DNA of 64,000 bases, taken from positions 558,001 through 622,000 of the forward strand of contig JAACJP010000001.1 in NCBI GenBank assembly GCA_013368375.1, in the 5' to 3' direction. The translations under genes and the position numbers were made by a program. The first letter of the stretch is position 1. Each line of letters begins with the position of its first letter. Origin of the DNA: Tricholomella constricta (lineage: Eukaryota; Basidiomycota; Agaricomycetes; Agaricales; Lyophyllaceae). Shown here piece after piece: positions 21,809 through 33,435 of this stretch. The notes beneath the pieces are model-generated. The model was not told where the DNA came from. It made no database searches and saw only the letters and a program-made list of their open reading frames with translations.

Positions 21809-22821
21809 ATAGACGTTGAAAGAGGAGAACCGGGTGTGATGTCAGCAAGCTGCAAGAATGTTTGGTCGGGGACGCCGTAATGAATGAGACAGCACGTGCA
21901 CAGCACTCTCGGGCCGTGTTGTCTAAATTTTGAGCGCCTTTTGTCTAGGACCTGTGGACGTGGGTTAGCCTGATCCTCAAAGAGCGGCGCTTGACCTTAA
22001 AAAAATATTACCATTGTTTTCAGTCGGTGCCCTTTATATTCAGTGGAACCCACAACTTTGTCATAGATCACCCATGGATCACACTTTGATCACGATGGCA
22101 CCAAAGTGCCGACCTCGTCCGCCCAGCCAAGTGGCTGGGATTCGATTTCAGCTCGGCATGGGGCTTCCGTCGTCCATGTCGTCCACTAACTGCAAGGACC
22201 AAGCCGTTTGAGCAACTCTTCTACGCTGCCATGCTGCCCCTCCAAAAACCAAACATGGATTCGACGCTTCCGTATTTCTTCCCCCATGTTTTGGCAGGAG
22301 ACAAATTCAAGGATGTCAATGGTTACTGTTGCCAATTATTTGACCCCTGTGACATCCGCTGGGAATCTGGGGAAATCTGGGGTTCTCCTTATTGCAATTG
22401 GGAACGTGATGATCGATAGCGCGTATGCGATTCATATATGACCGTATGGCCAAGGCCCTTCCGAGCGAAGGTGGGGACGATCCATAAGAGGATGCTCAGT
22501 GGTTGTCGCACGCCGCTCATAAGGCGCCTTCAGATCAGAAGGCGCTGGGATTGGATTCTCCTGGGATGCGTTCTGATCGTGCTCAACTGCATCCTTGGCT
22601 TTCCCCAGCCAATCAGGCCGTATAGCCTATAATTGATCATAATGAAACCACCATTCGAGGACTCGATTTAAGGAACTTGTAGGAGCGTGTTTGCCCATTC
22701 AGTTTCGAGAACGGTTTTCGTAAAAAATAATCGGGACTGAGACACAGCCACCATCCTCGCATGCACGTGCCACTGTTTGGTTCCAGCAAAGCCTTGACTG
22801 TCCTCCACTAACGTGTTTGGT
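21809..22821. promoter_or_regulatory. about 1 kb divergent upstream region, Zn2Cys6 factor and PAB2
   Basis: No coding signal is seen. Most likely it holds the long promoter of the regulator. It carries a perfect 8-bp hairpin gcgccttc/gaaggcgc (22524-22545) and several G/C-rich blocks. tRNA boxes were looked for and not found. Confidence 0.4.
22524..22545. repeat. perfect 8-bp inverted repeat with 6-base loop
   Basis: The arms gcgccttc and gaaggcgc flank agatca. It lies about 280 bp upstream of PAB2 and 720 bp upstream of the regulator, and could be a dimer-type regulator site or chance. Confidence 0.4.
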
Positions 22822-23731
22822 ATGGCCGACGTTGTACCCACCCAACCCGCGACCAACGAAGGCGGCGACCCCATTGTTGACGATGGCGAAGAGGCCGAGT
22901 CACAGGTCCGAATGCGGACTCTTTGTCTTCTCATAAAGAAATACTGATGTCAATTTTTTTAAGGAAATTCTGCTAATGAAGCAACGGGTGGCCGAGATGG
23001 AGAAAGAGGCCAAAAAGCTGCGCGAGCTACAGGCAGCAGCCGAGGAGGCCAACAATGTAGCAGGCGGTGAAGACGGTGTGCTCATGGAAACTGAGGAAGA
23101 CAAATCTATGGCGGACAGCAGGAGCATCTATGTCGGGAATGTATGTCCCACCCTCGCCCCAATTGAAGAACGCAATTAACAGCTCTTCCCCACATCTTTG
23201 TGGATAGGTCGATTATAGTGCGACGCCGGAGGAGATACAGGTGCACTTTCAGGCCTGCGGCACGATCAACCGAGTGACGATACTTTGCGACAAGTTTACC
23301 GGTCACCCGAGAGGGTTTGTGGTTCTATGCATGCTTTATAACAAGTTTATGCTCAGTCTTGATTCACTGCCCTTTCTTAGATACGCTTATGTGGAATTCG
23401 CAGAACCTGAGCACATAGACGCGGCGCTAGCGATGGACAATTCCCTGTTCCGTGGCAGACTCATCAAAGTGCGAAGTTCCCTAAAATAGCGACCATCCTG
23501 GATGGTGACATTTTCATTCACGAACGCAGGTGACAGCCAAACGGACAAACATTCCTGGATTCAACCGTGGTCGCGGTCGTGGCGGCTTCCGCGGAGGCTA
23601 TAGAGGAGGTTATAGGGGATATGCAGGTTACAGCCCCTATGGCAGGGGTCGTGGAAGGTGAACTCATCGGTCGATAACTTGAGACTGCTGATTCTCACTT
23701 GTTCTATAGAGGGAGAGGAAGGGGATTCTGA
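22822..23731 (+). CDS. PAB2: PAB2/PABPN1-type nuclear poly(A)-binding protein
   Basis: Exons 22822-22905, 22964-23140, 23208-23314, 23381-23468, 23530-23657 and 23710-23731 encode 201 residues. Order: acidic N-terminus, a coiled coil ([20 protein letters not shown]), one RRM with RNP2 IYVGNVDYS and RNP1 GYAYVEFA, and an Arg/Gly-rich tail ([17 protein letters not shown], ending GRGRGF). This is the layout of nuclear poly(A)-binding protein 2, which sets tail length and feeds RNA to the exosome. The RGG tail is a likely arginine methylation site. All junctions are GT-AG and in phase. Confidence 0.94.
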
Positions 23732-23906
23732 ATCCAACCCAAAACACTCGCGCTGCTCGGGCGTCTTTGCTACTTTTTTCGCATACACTATATATTAACT
23801 TCCTCTTTTCTCATATGCTGTACACCTTCCTAGTAGTATAAAAATTCTCGAAAGGAAACATGATTTTGAGTGACTGAAATTTTGCTTGTCGGAATTCGCC
23901 GACGTG

Positions 23907-24470
23907 ATGAGAGCCCGCGACAGCAACTTGCTCTTGACCTCCTCAAGTTCCACCGAAATGCTGAACCTCTGTAGGATGGCCGTACGGCCAATGTCCACAG
24001 CTGCCCGCACCAAAACTCCAAAATACCCCTTCTCCAAGACTGCGATAATCCCTCCCCCACCATTCGTCACGCCACCAAAACCACTACGTGAAGGCAAAGG
24101 CCTCATGCAATATCTCAACAAATCCCTCACGACACCCGCAAAGCAGGAGATGATTCGCACGCTCTTCTCCAGACAGTCCCCGAACCAACTTCTCCCCGGT
24201 TCCATCGTGCAAGTTACCCTCGAACATGCGCCAGCCACTTTTACCGGGGTTCTTTTGGGCATCCGACGACGCGGGCTCGACACATCCATCCTTCTCCGGA
24301 ACATTATCCAGAGAACGGGCTTGGAGATGCAATTTTTTGTGAACTCGCCGCATGTGAAGGATATCAAGGTGCTACAGAAGCCGCCTGGTGGGAGGATGCG
24401 GAGAGCGAAGTTGTTCTACTTGAGGGACTCACCGGAGAAGATGAGCATGATTGCTGGTGGAAGGAAGTAA
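23907..24470 (+). CDS. mitochondrial ribosomal protein bL19m
   Basis: A single exon of 187 residues. The N-terminus is Arg/Ser/Thr-rich with a presequence character (NLCRMAVRPMSTAARTK). The core reads LLPGSIVQVTLEH, FTGVLLGIRRRGLDTSILLR, NIIQRTGLEMQFFVNSPHVK and RRAKLFYLRD, matching bacterial L19 (SIL1 motif and the terminal KLYYLR). It belongs to the large mitoribosomal subunit. The start is the first ATG (23907); a second at 23958 could serve. The gene begins only 175 bp after PAB2 stops, on the same strand. Confidence 0.9.
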   Translation: MRARDSNLLLTSSSSTEMLNLCRMAVRPMSTAARTKTPKYPFSKTAIIPPPPFVTPPKPLREGKGLMQYLNKSLTTPAKQEMIRTLFSRQSPNQLLPGSIVQVTLEHAPATFTGVLLGIRRRGLDTSILLRNIIQRTGLEMQFFVNSPHVKDIKVLQKPPGGRMRRAKLFYLRDSPEKMSMIAGGRK

Positions 24471-24937
24471 CCCTTGTGCGTGCATTGTTGCCCGTTTCTT
24501 CCAACTGCTAATTCATCTGAGCAGGAGGACCACTCGTGTCGTGGACTACTATGTACGCATGTCATTTTTCATCCAACTGAAAGCAGCCTCCTCAGTTCCA
24601 TATTCCGTATATCTCGCTATGTGCTGTCCTCAAGCAGAGCAGCTTACATTACCGGATGCGCCGCGAAAACATGTACCTGAGCTGAGGTTAATAAATTAAT
24701 TTATATGCGGCATCGCGAATTCCTGCCTCATGGCCTGCCAGGGAATCTCTGTCTGACCGTCATCTACATTGCACACATAGTCCTGAGGAACAGAAATTTA
24801 GAGTTGCTGGGCGACTCCCAACGTCAATGTTCTTCGGGTATGAATATGCCAAAAGCAGAATGATCTAAATAGAGTCAGACAACGCTGCGCGCAACGAACC
24901 CTCCATCCCTTCCTCACGCATGTTCCTGGCCTGAGCA
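24471..24937. other. spacer bL19m to IVY1-like gene
   Basis: No gene is seen in 467 bp. Short frames on both strands lack motifs. Confidence 0.4.
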
Positions 24938-26701
24938 ATGCCAGGTCGACCTCGTTCCCTCCGTGTCCTTGCCTTCGGCTCCAGACGCAAGTCCCCGGAG
25001 CCCCCCTCGCCCACATTCTCGGACACCACCAATGTATCCGTTATGAACTTTGGCCCCAATGGTCCGGAGAAGATCATAACGAGAGCAAATTTGAAGGCCA
25101 GTCTCCAGGCGTACGAAGACGTGAGTCCCTTGGGACGTATTCGAAGGCGCTCGAGGTCTTACGCTGCGGCTTCGATAGCTAATGAACATAAGCGCTGACT
25201 ATCGGGCGGCGCTCATGACGATGGCCAAGGCCACAGCAGCGTTCGCGGATGCGCTGGAGACTTGCAGTGGGTACGTTCGCCGGATGCTGGACTTGGAATA
25301 ATGGAGTAATTGTTGGCTCAGGCTCAAGGGGCCTTCCTATGAGGCAGGAACACGGCTCCAGGCTGCGTCTGGGCTTCACCATCTCATAGGGAATCACTGG
25401 CACGTTCTGGTACGCCACCCATCTTCAGAATACCTCGCAAATCTGGAAGCTCTTCTACAGGCGGAAACCATCGAGAAGAAGTTTGAACGGCCATTACGGC
25501 AACATCTGGACACCTATCGCACAATTGTCAAAGTATGTGTTGATTTTCTTGAATTCTAGCTTAGAACTGAAGCATAACTACGCAGGACCGCTCAGCGGCT
25601 TATGAAAGTGCCGTCCGCGAGAAAAGCCAGGTCATCCGAGATACGGAGACACGTAGTATGAATAGGAAGGAAAGGAGTACGCCTTCACCTCATCCTCACG
25701 ACGATCTTGCAAACTGAACTTCTCAGACTTACAGAGCTTTCGAGAGGCGTTGGCTGTACTGCAGCGCCAAGTGGACGATCTTGACAACATGAAGATAGCT
25801 CATTACCGTGAGATCATTGAGCATGAGGAGCAGGTCTGGGAAGTCGTGCAAGGAAAGGTCAGTTTCTATGTAAATATTACAGTTTATGGGTGTTTTAACC
25901 TTCTTCTAGGCCTGTGTGGTGGTTCGATCCACGATGGACGTTTTTGATAGGTTCACAGCCAAAGCGTATGTTCCGTGCTCCTTCATGCCTGGAGACCACC
26001 ATTCTTACCTTCTTTCTAGTTCAGATCCCATCATCGAAATGATGCTGCAATCCGTCCCCGATCCTTTCGACTCCTACGGCCCTCCACAAGCTGAAGACCA
26101 AATTTTCAGTATTCTGGCGCCATTGTCGATTATGACGACACAATCATCTTCGCCCAGCCCCATGACAGGACATTCAGAACTTGACTTTGCAGAAGCTAAT
26201 CCCACTGACAAGATCACGTCGTGGCTTCCGAACACTAGCAATGGGAGCATGTTGTACTCATCTGAGTCCCCGGATTGGGCAGGTGTTCCCTCGCCTACCT
26301 CAACGACGCCCTCAACCCCTCCTCGATCCGTCTCGCCGCCGATTCTATCCCGCAAACATTCGATGCCTTCCCACGCCGGGCACCGGAAGTCCGATTCTAA
26401 GCTGCGCAATGTGCTTTCTATCATTGATGAAGCGCGGACAAACTATGAGAACGCATACCCCGATACGTCAGAATTTACACCCCGGGCGACCGCGATAAAC
26501 GGAACGTCGCCCCAGCCAGACACAGGGCAACAGCAGCAGTCGCAGTGGTCTTCCACGTGTGGCCAGTCTCCCTATGATATGACGGCAGAGGAAGATGCCA
26601 CGACGCCTCGACACTCTTTCTTCTCCACTGACCTACCGCCTGATCGAAATACGGAGCCCCCTGGCGACACACAGGCCACTCTTTCGCCGGCGGTCTCATA
26701 G
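24938..26701 (+). CDS. IVY1-like BAR-domain phospholipid-binding protein
   Basis: Exons 24938-25120, 25179-25270, 25322-25532, 25586-25676, 25727-25857, 25910-25965 and 26020-26701 give 481 residues. The first 270 residues form a predicted helical bundle (LMNISADYRAALMTMAKATA, LHHLIGNHWHVL, YESAVREKSQVIRDTETRS, LQRQVDDLDNMKIAHYREII) that resembles IVY1, an I-BAR-like protein of the vacuole and endosome membrane linked to Rab7 and TORC1 signalling. The last 200 residues are Ser/Thr/Pro-rich and disordered. The link to IVY1 rests on the N-terminal MPGRPRS start, the GPNGPEKIITRANLKASL segment and domain shape. A different BAR-family assignment is possible. Confidence 0.72.
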
Positions 26702-26796
26702 CACACATGTATTTACTTTTATATACGCATGTTCTTTTCCATGTATCTCTTTTTATCGATTACCTGTTATGCCATCATCTATATTTACTCTAAGAA

Positions 26797-29576
26797 TTAT
26801 GTAGTCGGCCGCGGCTGTATACCATACTGATATAGTACTTCGTTACTTATGGGCGCGGGGCTTCGGAAGACAAGGTCAGCTCCAGTGCTTGTTTTTGGGA
26901 AGGCGATCACATCGCGAATGGACTGCGTCTTGCAGAGCGTCGCCATCATTCTGTCGAAGCCTAGAATGTAGAACAAATGCCATGAGGCTCTGATCAAAGC
27001 CGTAGACAAATGATCTCATACCGAGGGCGATACCACCATGAGGCGGCGCACCGCATTGTAAAGCATGCAATAGATGTTGGAAAGGGGCCTTCTCAGCCTC
27101 GTTGAGCTACATCCAATGAAATCAGAGCACGGTCAATCATCAGGAACTTGCAAGTCCGCAAAACTGACCTGTAAGATGTGGGTGAAGATATGATCTTGCA
27201 TGGCTGCATCGTGCACGCGGACGGATCCCCCGCCAATTTCCATGCCGTTCAAAACGAGATCGTAATGTTGTCCTCGAACCTACAGTAGACATGTGTCGGT
27301 CGCTATGAACGGTACAAATTAATGAAACTTACCGAGTCAATATGACCGCGGTACATGGCGTCGATGTCCTGCCACATTGGCGCGGTAAAGGGGTGATGGG
27401 AGCTACTCCATCGTCCTTTCGCGAGAAATTCTTTGTCGGTGTCGGCCTGGGTGAAGAGGGGAAACTCGGTGATCCAAAGGAAATGAGGTTCTTTGGTGAC
27501 CACGATATCGTCTTGAGAAAGTATGAATATGGACGGTCGTCACAAACATAAACGTTGAAACTCACTGCGGCTTTGGGCACTCTCGAAAAGGCGCAGTCTG
27601 ACCGAGCCTAGAGCGGTCAATCCGCCCTTAATGACGCTCAAGAGTTATGGAATTTAGACTACATGAGCTTGAGAAAGACATACTTTCGGACTTTTTGGCC
27701 GACGAGCAAGCCAAATATCATCGCCAGGCGTCAACTGAAGGCTTTCGTTGATGTGGGAGATGTCATCGGGGCTGATTTCGTGCAGTGAACGGTGGGTCGT
27801 GGCGTTGAGCAACCATGAATTGATATTTCTCTTAGTGATGGCAATGCGCTCCTGGAAAACACGGCTTACGTGAGTTAAGCCTTACATCGTGGGCTTCAAA
27901 CTTACAACGGCGGAATCACCATCACAAGCCCGGGATGCGGCTATGAACTTTTCATCACCGGCCTTGCGGACTACTAAGCACTCTAGTGCCTCTCCATCAC
28001 TATCGAAAACGTTGCGTTGTTTGACAGGAAGAAGATGGGTTATAGTTGATATCTAAGAAAACATAAGTCTGGTTTGAAATTCACGAATGATATGGCAAAC
28101 CTCTAGGCCAAAACGGGTGTCTGGTTTATCTGATCCAAACTTGGGAGGAATTGGTCACCGTTTAGCTGGAGTATATGATCAATAAGGGCTCACGCGTGTC
28201 ATCGCTTCATTATAGGTCATCACCTTGAAGCCTTTTGGAAGGGATACACCCTCTATCTTTTCCCATATCCTTCGTAGGAGTGTTTCAACCACATCACGCA
28301 CTTCGCCGCCACCAATTCGCCAGACGTTGGTGTTCTCAACCTTCGTAAATTCATGAGAACCCCACGACACGAACGCCATTTCCATATCAATCTGCGTGAA
28401 CTCCGGTTGCCTATCTTTGCGTCCGTCTTCGTCACGGAAACATTTTGCAATTTGGAAGTATTTGTCAACCCCCCCAGAGCAAATGAGCAATTGCTTAGGT
28501 TGCTGGGGCGACTGCTGCAGCGCGTAAAACAGCGCGTGCTGTGTGTCTGTACCATCCGAGCTCGCCGTGGAGATACGCGTCGGTACAAGGAATTCTCTTG
28601 CTCCTTCGGGTGACGACCTGAGAAGCACGGGTGTCTCTACCTCGATAAAATCTGGCAGTACAAAGTAAGTGCAACGGGGTGTAAGATGACAGAGATGTTC
28701 AGACCCTGCTCATGCAGAATGCTGCGGATGATCTGGGTCACCTGGCTTCGTTTCTTGAGGTTCTCGGACAGGGCGGATCGTCGAAGGTCCAAATACCGAT
28801 AGCGCGCTCTCAGATCATCGTTCGCCTTGTCAAAACCTGTTCTTAGTTTGAGGATCTGAAGAAGGTGAGGTGGGCTTTCATACCACGTTATGGGGATTGG
28901 AGGGCACAAATGGTAGAGTCCCGGCTGTGTTTAGGACTGTGAATTTGACGACCTGAACATCGATATCGCCAGTGATTCCCTGTGGAGTATGCGAACTGAT
29001 CAAGAGCGTGCTTTCTGATGAATTGATGCACTGACAGGCCGACGGGCACTAGGTGGACGCAAAAGGACAGTGCCTTCGATGAGGACCGTGGATTCTACAG
29101 GTACCTTGGCGAGTGCCGATAGATCTGGATTGCCCTCCGAATGATTGACAATGAGCTGCGTGGTTCCGTAAGAATCCTTGAGCGGATAGAACGACACGAG
29201 TTTCCCCTTGCTTAATGAGGCAGGTAAGTTTTTCTGCCTGACAAATGGGGTTGAGAAAATGATAATCACCGCTCAGGAAGGATCCAGCCTGTTAAAACAA
29301 CTCGAGCACCCGCGTCGCCAGCAGTGAGAGAGCCACAAGTATGAGTACGACTTGGGTATGGGGCTAGGGAAAGCGATTGAAAACACGGATGTATGGGTAG
29401 GCCAAAAGAGACTGCTGACCACAGTGGGAGAGGGTAGAGGATGACAGAGAGGTGTCGGACAGGTCTTGTGATGTAAACCTAGAATAGTGCCTTGCCAAAG
29501 CGAGAGAATCGGGGGAACGGTGGCGAATGCATCGCCGCAGGGTACCGTATGCCGATATTCGACAGAGAGACAGCAT
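26797..29576 (-). CDS. MSD1: mitochondrial aspartyl-tRNA synthetase
   Basis: It charges mitochondrial tRNA-Asp. Fourteen exons (29576-29420, 29363-29270, 29210-29036, 28979-28884, 28825-28705, 28651-28194, 28138-28100, 28052-27906, 27851-27684, 27626-27566, 27511-27333, 27279-27169, 27106-27022, 26960-26797) give about 684 residues. The N-terminus ([20 protein letters not shown]) is a mitochondrial presequence. Then come the OB-fold ([12 protein letters not shown]), [20 protein letters not shown], motif 2 ([18 protein letters not shown]) and motif 3 ([14 protein letters not shown]). Exon 3 uses the acceptor at 29211, giving a 59-nt intron; a nearer AG would give 32 nt, which is implausibly short. 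All junctions are GT-AG. Confidence 0.94.
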
Positions 29577-29937
29577 GGCAGTGGCCGGGAGACCGGAAGC
29601 TCTGGTCGTAAGTAGGTTGAGGACGGGAGTAAGTTAGGCTGTGACGCTGACAAAGGGCAGCAAAGGAGCCGAGAGTGAATTCGACTCAGGGCCGCTCGTT
29701 GTCTCCGTGCCTCATGTACCAAATCTCCGGACTTCCTGAGCGTTGCCTTAGCTTTTATACGAAACACACTGATCATCATGTCGACACGGTGCTTTTCTCC
29801 TGCACCCTCACTTCGCTTGTTCACTTATCTTCGCACGTCGACCACACGGCGATCATTTTCGAATTCCTTAGTGGCGCCTCCTCCCTGCTCAGGTTATAAA
29901 ATCAGGTCAATACCTGACCCCAGACTTACATAGCCAG
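29577..29937. promoter_or_regulatory. divergent promoter, mt Asp-tRNA synthetase and F-box gene
   Basis: A TATA-like ggttataaaatcagg (about 29891-29905) lies roughly 40 bp upstream of the F-box ATG and should direct plus-strand transcription. The minus-strand gene has no obvious box. Confidence 0.5.
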
Positions 29938-30965
29938 ATGTTTTTACCCCAGCTGCCCGTAGAGCTCCTTGACGCTATCTGCCAACAGCTTCAACCTGTT
30001 GACCTCGTTGCTCTTACTGGGACCAACTCTTCGATTCATCCCATCGCCCAACGCCTTCTCTACAGGCATCTGTCGCTCTCTTCTAACTCTGAGAACCTCA
30101 GAGCAGTGGTGTCACTGGCAAAGAAGCCAGAGCTTGCTCAGCATGTCAGGACATTTTCCCTCAGGCTAGACTCCTCGCCAGTCTTTAGCTCCTTCTATCG
30201 CCTTCTCAGCGTGGCACTGTCCCGCATGACTGAGCTTATTTCCCTCGACCTCTTCGTGGACTCCAGTACGACCTGGATCCTCTCCGAAATGCGCTACGCG
30301 TATCCACGACTGCTACACTTTGCCTCCTCGTTTCCCTTTGACGACCACGTCATTGAATTTCTCAGCAGGACCGAGGCCCTCTTGGAGCTTGAAGTTGATG
30401 GCGCCTCTACCACCCTCCCCACGCCCACCCTTCCAGTCGCGTCTATTCCTCTTCTATCCCAATTTGTAGGCTCATCTCACGTGGCCACCGCCATCGTGCC
30501 TGGTCGTCCAGTCGAAAGCATCCATTTACCCTTCGGAGACTTGACAGTGGAGGATGTCATAAGTCTCGCCAATTCGACTGCCCATGTGGTTATCTTTGGG
30601 GCAACCACCAGTTCCCTTCCCATGCCGCTCCTCGAGACGCTTAGCCAGCGAATGCCACATCTTGTGTACCTTCGCCTAATGACAACTTGTAATTTTCCTG
30701 AAGCTCCCAAGGCAGTAAGTCAATCAATTGTTTCATCATTCAGTAACATTCTCACCATGCCCCTTAGTCGTTCTATAAACAGATTGCCACAGCATTGACA
30801 TCATTACCCGATCTCAACGGGTTTGAGCTCGCAGGCATGCACTGGGGCCCATCTCAGAAAGCCACACAAGACGAGGGAAGTGTGTGGCAATCGCAGTCAG
30901 TGGTCGGTGACTTCGTCGGCGCGGATGATGTGGATCTGGACTCGGATCTTTTCTTTGCGTACTGA
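29938..30965 (+). CDS. F-box protein
   Basis: Exons 29938-30714 and 30768-30965 encode 324 residues. The first 45 residues (LPQLPVELLDAICQQLQPVD, LVALTGTNSSIHPIAQRLLY) form an F-box, the module that binds SKP1 in SCF ubiquitin ligases. The remainder is leucine-rich with weak repeats (LISLDLFVDSS, LLELEVDGAS, HLVYLRLMTTC), like the many lineage-expanded F-box/LRR proteins of mushrooms. The substrate is unknown. Confidence 0.8.
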
Positions 30966-31603
30966 GCCCTTTCAAAAGTATCTCGAATCTACCATCTGCT
31001 GCACAATGCGTCGCCTAGACATACCGTCATACCGGCGGCATTATATATCCGTAGTTGTAATATCGTTACTGTAATATGAAAATGACTAATTACAATTACA
31101 TAGTGCTGTAAACTGTTACTTAATGTTACGCCTGAAGCCAACTATTATTTTTGGGCGTGGTCATGTGTGGCATTGTGCCTCTGAACGCAGGGAAACATTG
31201 ACAAGATTGAGTGTCATATTGACCTAAACTCCTTTCCGAAAGCCAAGCACCCCGACTCGGCATCGGCGGAAAGAGGAGTTGGTGTGAGACGAAGACCACC
31301 GCTGTGTCTTCAAAACGATTTCTCTAAGCAGGACTCGGAGTGGGAGGGGTTTCCGTAGACCAGTGTAGATCGTTGTGAATTGGTTACGGAGACAACCTGC
31401 TTTGCGTTACGTGCAATCGTTTACTCCTGGAGATCACTGAGAAAATCAAGGGAAAGACGGTCGATTATCGAGGAGGGAGGGCAAATTTAGGCAGAGGGCC
31501 GACGGTTTGTCACAAGGTGTGACCCTGGTGTGACCGCTGATGACACGCCAATCCCTCCAGCCTGAGTGACCGACAACTTGGCCTCGATAGTCCGCGAATT
31601 CGG
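30966..31603. other. spacer F-box gene to RPC6
   Basis: 638 bp with no supportable gene. AT-rich 3' sequence lies at 31040-31150. The RPC6 promoter should lie in the second half. Confidence 0.4.
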
Positions 31604-33341
31604 ATGAGCAAACGGCCCCCCAATGAACTTGAAAGCAAGCTCCATCAAGCAGCACTTTCTGCGCCGAACAAGGCTCGTTTCTCACTGATCAACGCATTTG
31701 TTTCCATTCTCAGTATTTCAACAGGAGTTAAGCAATCGACAAGCGGAGGCAATCGTTCCTGATGTCACCAAACGGCAGAACGCTCTCAACTTCTTGCTCG
31801 GTGTGGGGCTGTTCAAATCCCTGGTAGACGCGAAAGGCTCCGTGTCCTTCAGGGCGGTAACGAAGAACGAACTTACTGCGTGCGTGATGAATTTCATGAT
31901 ATTTAGCATCACTTCTAATGCTGCGCTATAGAACAAAAGATCTAACTGGCGAGGAAAGCCTGGTTCTTGGGCACATAAAAGCATCCCGTAACGAAGGTAA
32001 GCGCTGTTTCTCGCGACACTGTCACCGCCTCGACAACTCCAATGCTCCAGGAATGTGGACAAAGCACTTAAAGGCCAAAACCAATCTCCACCAAACTATC
32101 ATCGACCGATGCTTGAAAACTCTAACGCAAAAACGGCTTATCAAGCGCGTTCCTTCAGTACAAGTCGGTTTTCAACTTTGCCATGACAGAATCACGCGAT
32201 TTATGCTGCATATCATCCCCTAGCATCCGACGCGTAAGATCTACATGCTCGAAAACCTGGAGCCATCGGTCGTGTTGACTGGTGGTCCTTGGTACACTGA
32301 CAATGAGCTCGACACCGAATTCATCCAGCATCTCAGCGATGCATGTTTGAAGTTCATTCGTGACATCGTAAGTCTTCATTCTTCCTGGTTGTTCTGGTGT
32401 CAAAAGCTATATCTCTTTTTGCGATCAGAGTTTTCCAAAACGTCGCGGCGAGGAAACAGAAGGGCCGCTGTTTGCCTTATCTAACTCGCCAGAATATCCC
32501 AGCGCCCAACAGATCCGCAACTCCTTGAGGAAGGCACGGCTAACTGAGACGGACTTATCAGTTGAGCATGTTGAAATGCTTCTGAATGTTCTCGTTCTGG
32601 ATGGCGAAATTGAAAGGGTACGCCGCGGATGCTTCCTGGAATATTGGATTTCTCTAATGCGATTTACGTTATCTTCAGCTCCCCTCGTTTGGCGCGTCCA
32701 TGTGGAATTCAAATCTGGGCGGCGACGACGATGGATCAGAGCGATCGTCAAAAAAGAAACGAAAACGTGGGGATGATGACGGAACCAGGCGGAAGCGCAA
32801 AAAGTCCTCCACTGACGATGAAGGCGACTCAAATTCCGACGATACTTCACGCAAGAAAACCAAAAGGAAGCGTGCGAAAGATGCTTCTGACAGCGATAAC
32901 GATTCAGACGATGTCCGTTCTTGGAAAAAGAAGAAGAAAAGGAGTAAGGGAGACTCAGATGATAGCTCAAGCAATGACGACGACAATTCGAGCCGGAAGA
33001 AGTCCAGAAAACGGAAATCCAGAAAATCAAGGGATTCGTCCGACAGTGACTCGTCGTCTGACGATGGTCGGAGTCGCCGCAGCAAAAGCTCTAAAGCACT
33101 AAAGCGGTCTCCGTCACCCATCCAGACCTGGGACGAATATGATACCAGTGGCGGCCAGGGATTCGTGTATCGGGCTATCAAGCAGGAGCGTCATGGTTTC
33201 GGGGCCTCGGAAGCACCTTGTAGCCAATGTCCTTCGTTCGAATTCTGCAAGGATGGTGGTCCAGTGAATGCCCGAGAATGTGTATATTACGGCGATTGGT
33301 TAGTTGGTGGAACGGTCGCTGCAATGGAGAACGACCTATAG
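31604..33341 (+). CDS. RPC34: RNA polymerase III subunit RPC6 (RPC34/RPC39 type)
   Basis: This is the winged-helix subunit that helps Pol III open promoters with TFIIIB. Exons 31604-31676, 31714-31879, 31932-31996, 32051-32163, 32224-32367, 32429-32617 and 32679-33341 encode 470 residues. Recognisable parts are LFQQELSNRQAEAIVPDV, NALNFLLGVGLFKSL, MWTKHLKAKTNLHQTIIDRC, RKIYMLENLEPS and GGPWYTDNELDTEFI. The end carries the Fe-S motif CSQCPSFEFC then ECVYYGDWL. Between winged helices and cluster sits an insert of about 130 residues rich in Lys, Arg, Ser and Asp (32715-33105), which makes the protein longer than yeast RPC34 (317 aa). Intron 1 is just 37 nt. A damaged copy lies at 6101-7484. Confidence 0.94.
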
Positions 33342-33435
33342 TTTGGACGCGGGGTACAGATAACTTCTTATCCTTATTTCACGTCGGAAAATAACCATGT
33401 GCAAGTGTCTCAAGAAACTGTATATCCAGGGTAAA

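Noticed and set aside
29238..29269. 32-nt intron in the mitochondrial Asp-tRNA synthetase gene
   Set aside because: A later AG at 29211 gives a normal 59-nt intron and a better family fit ([12 protein letters not shown]).
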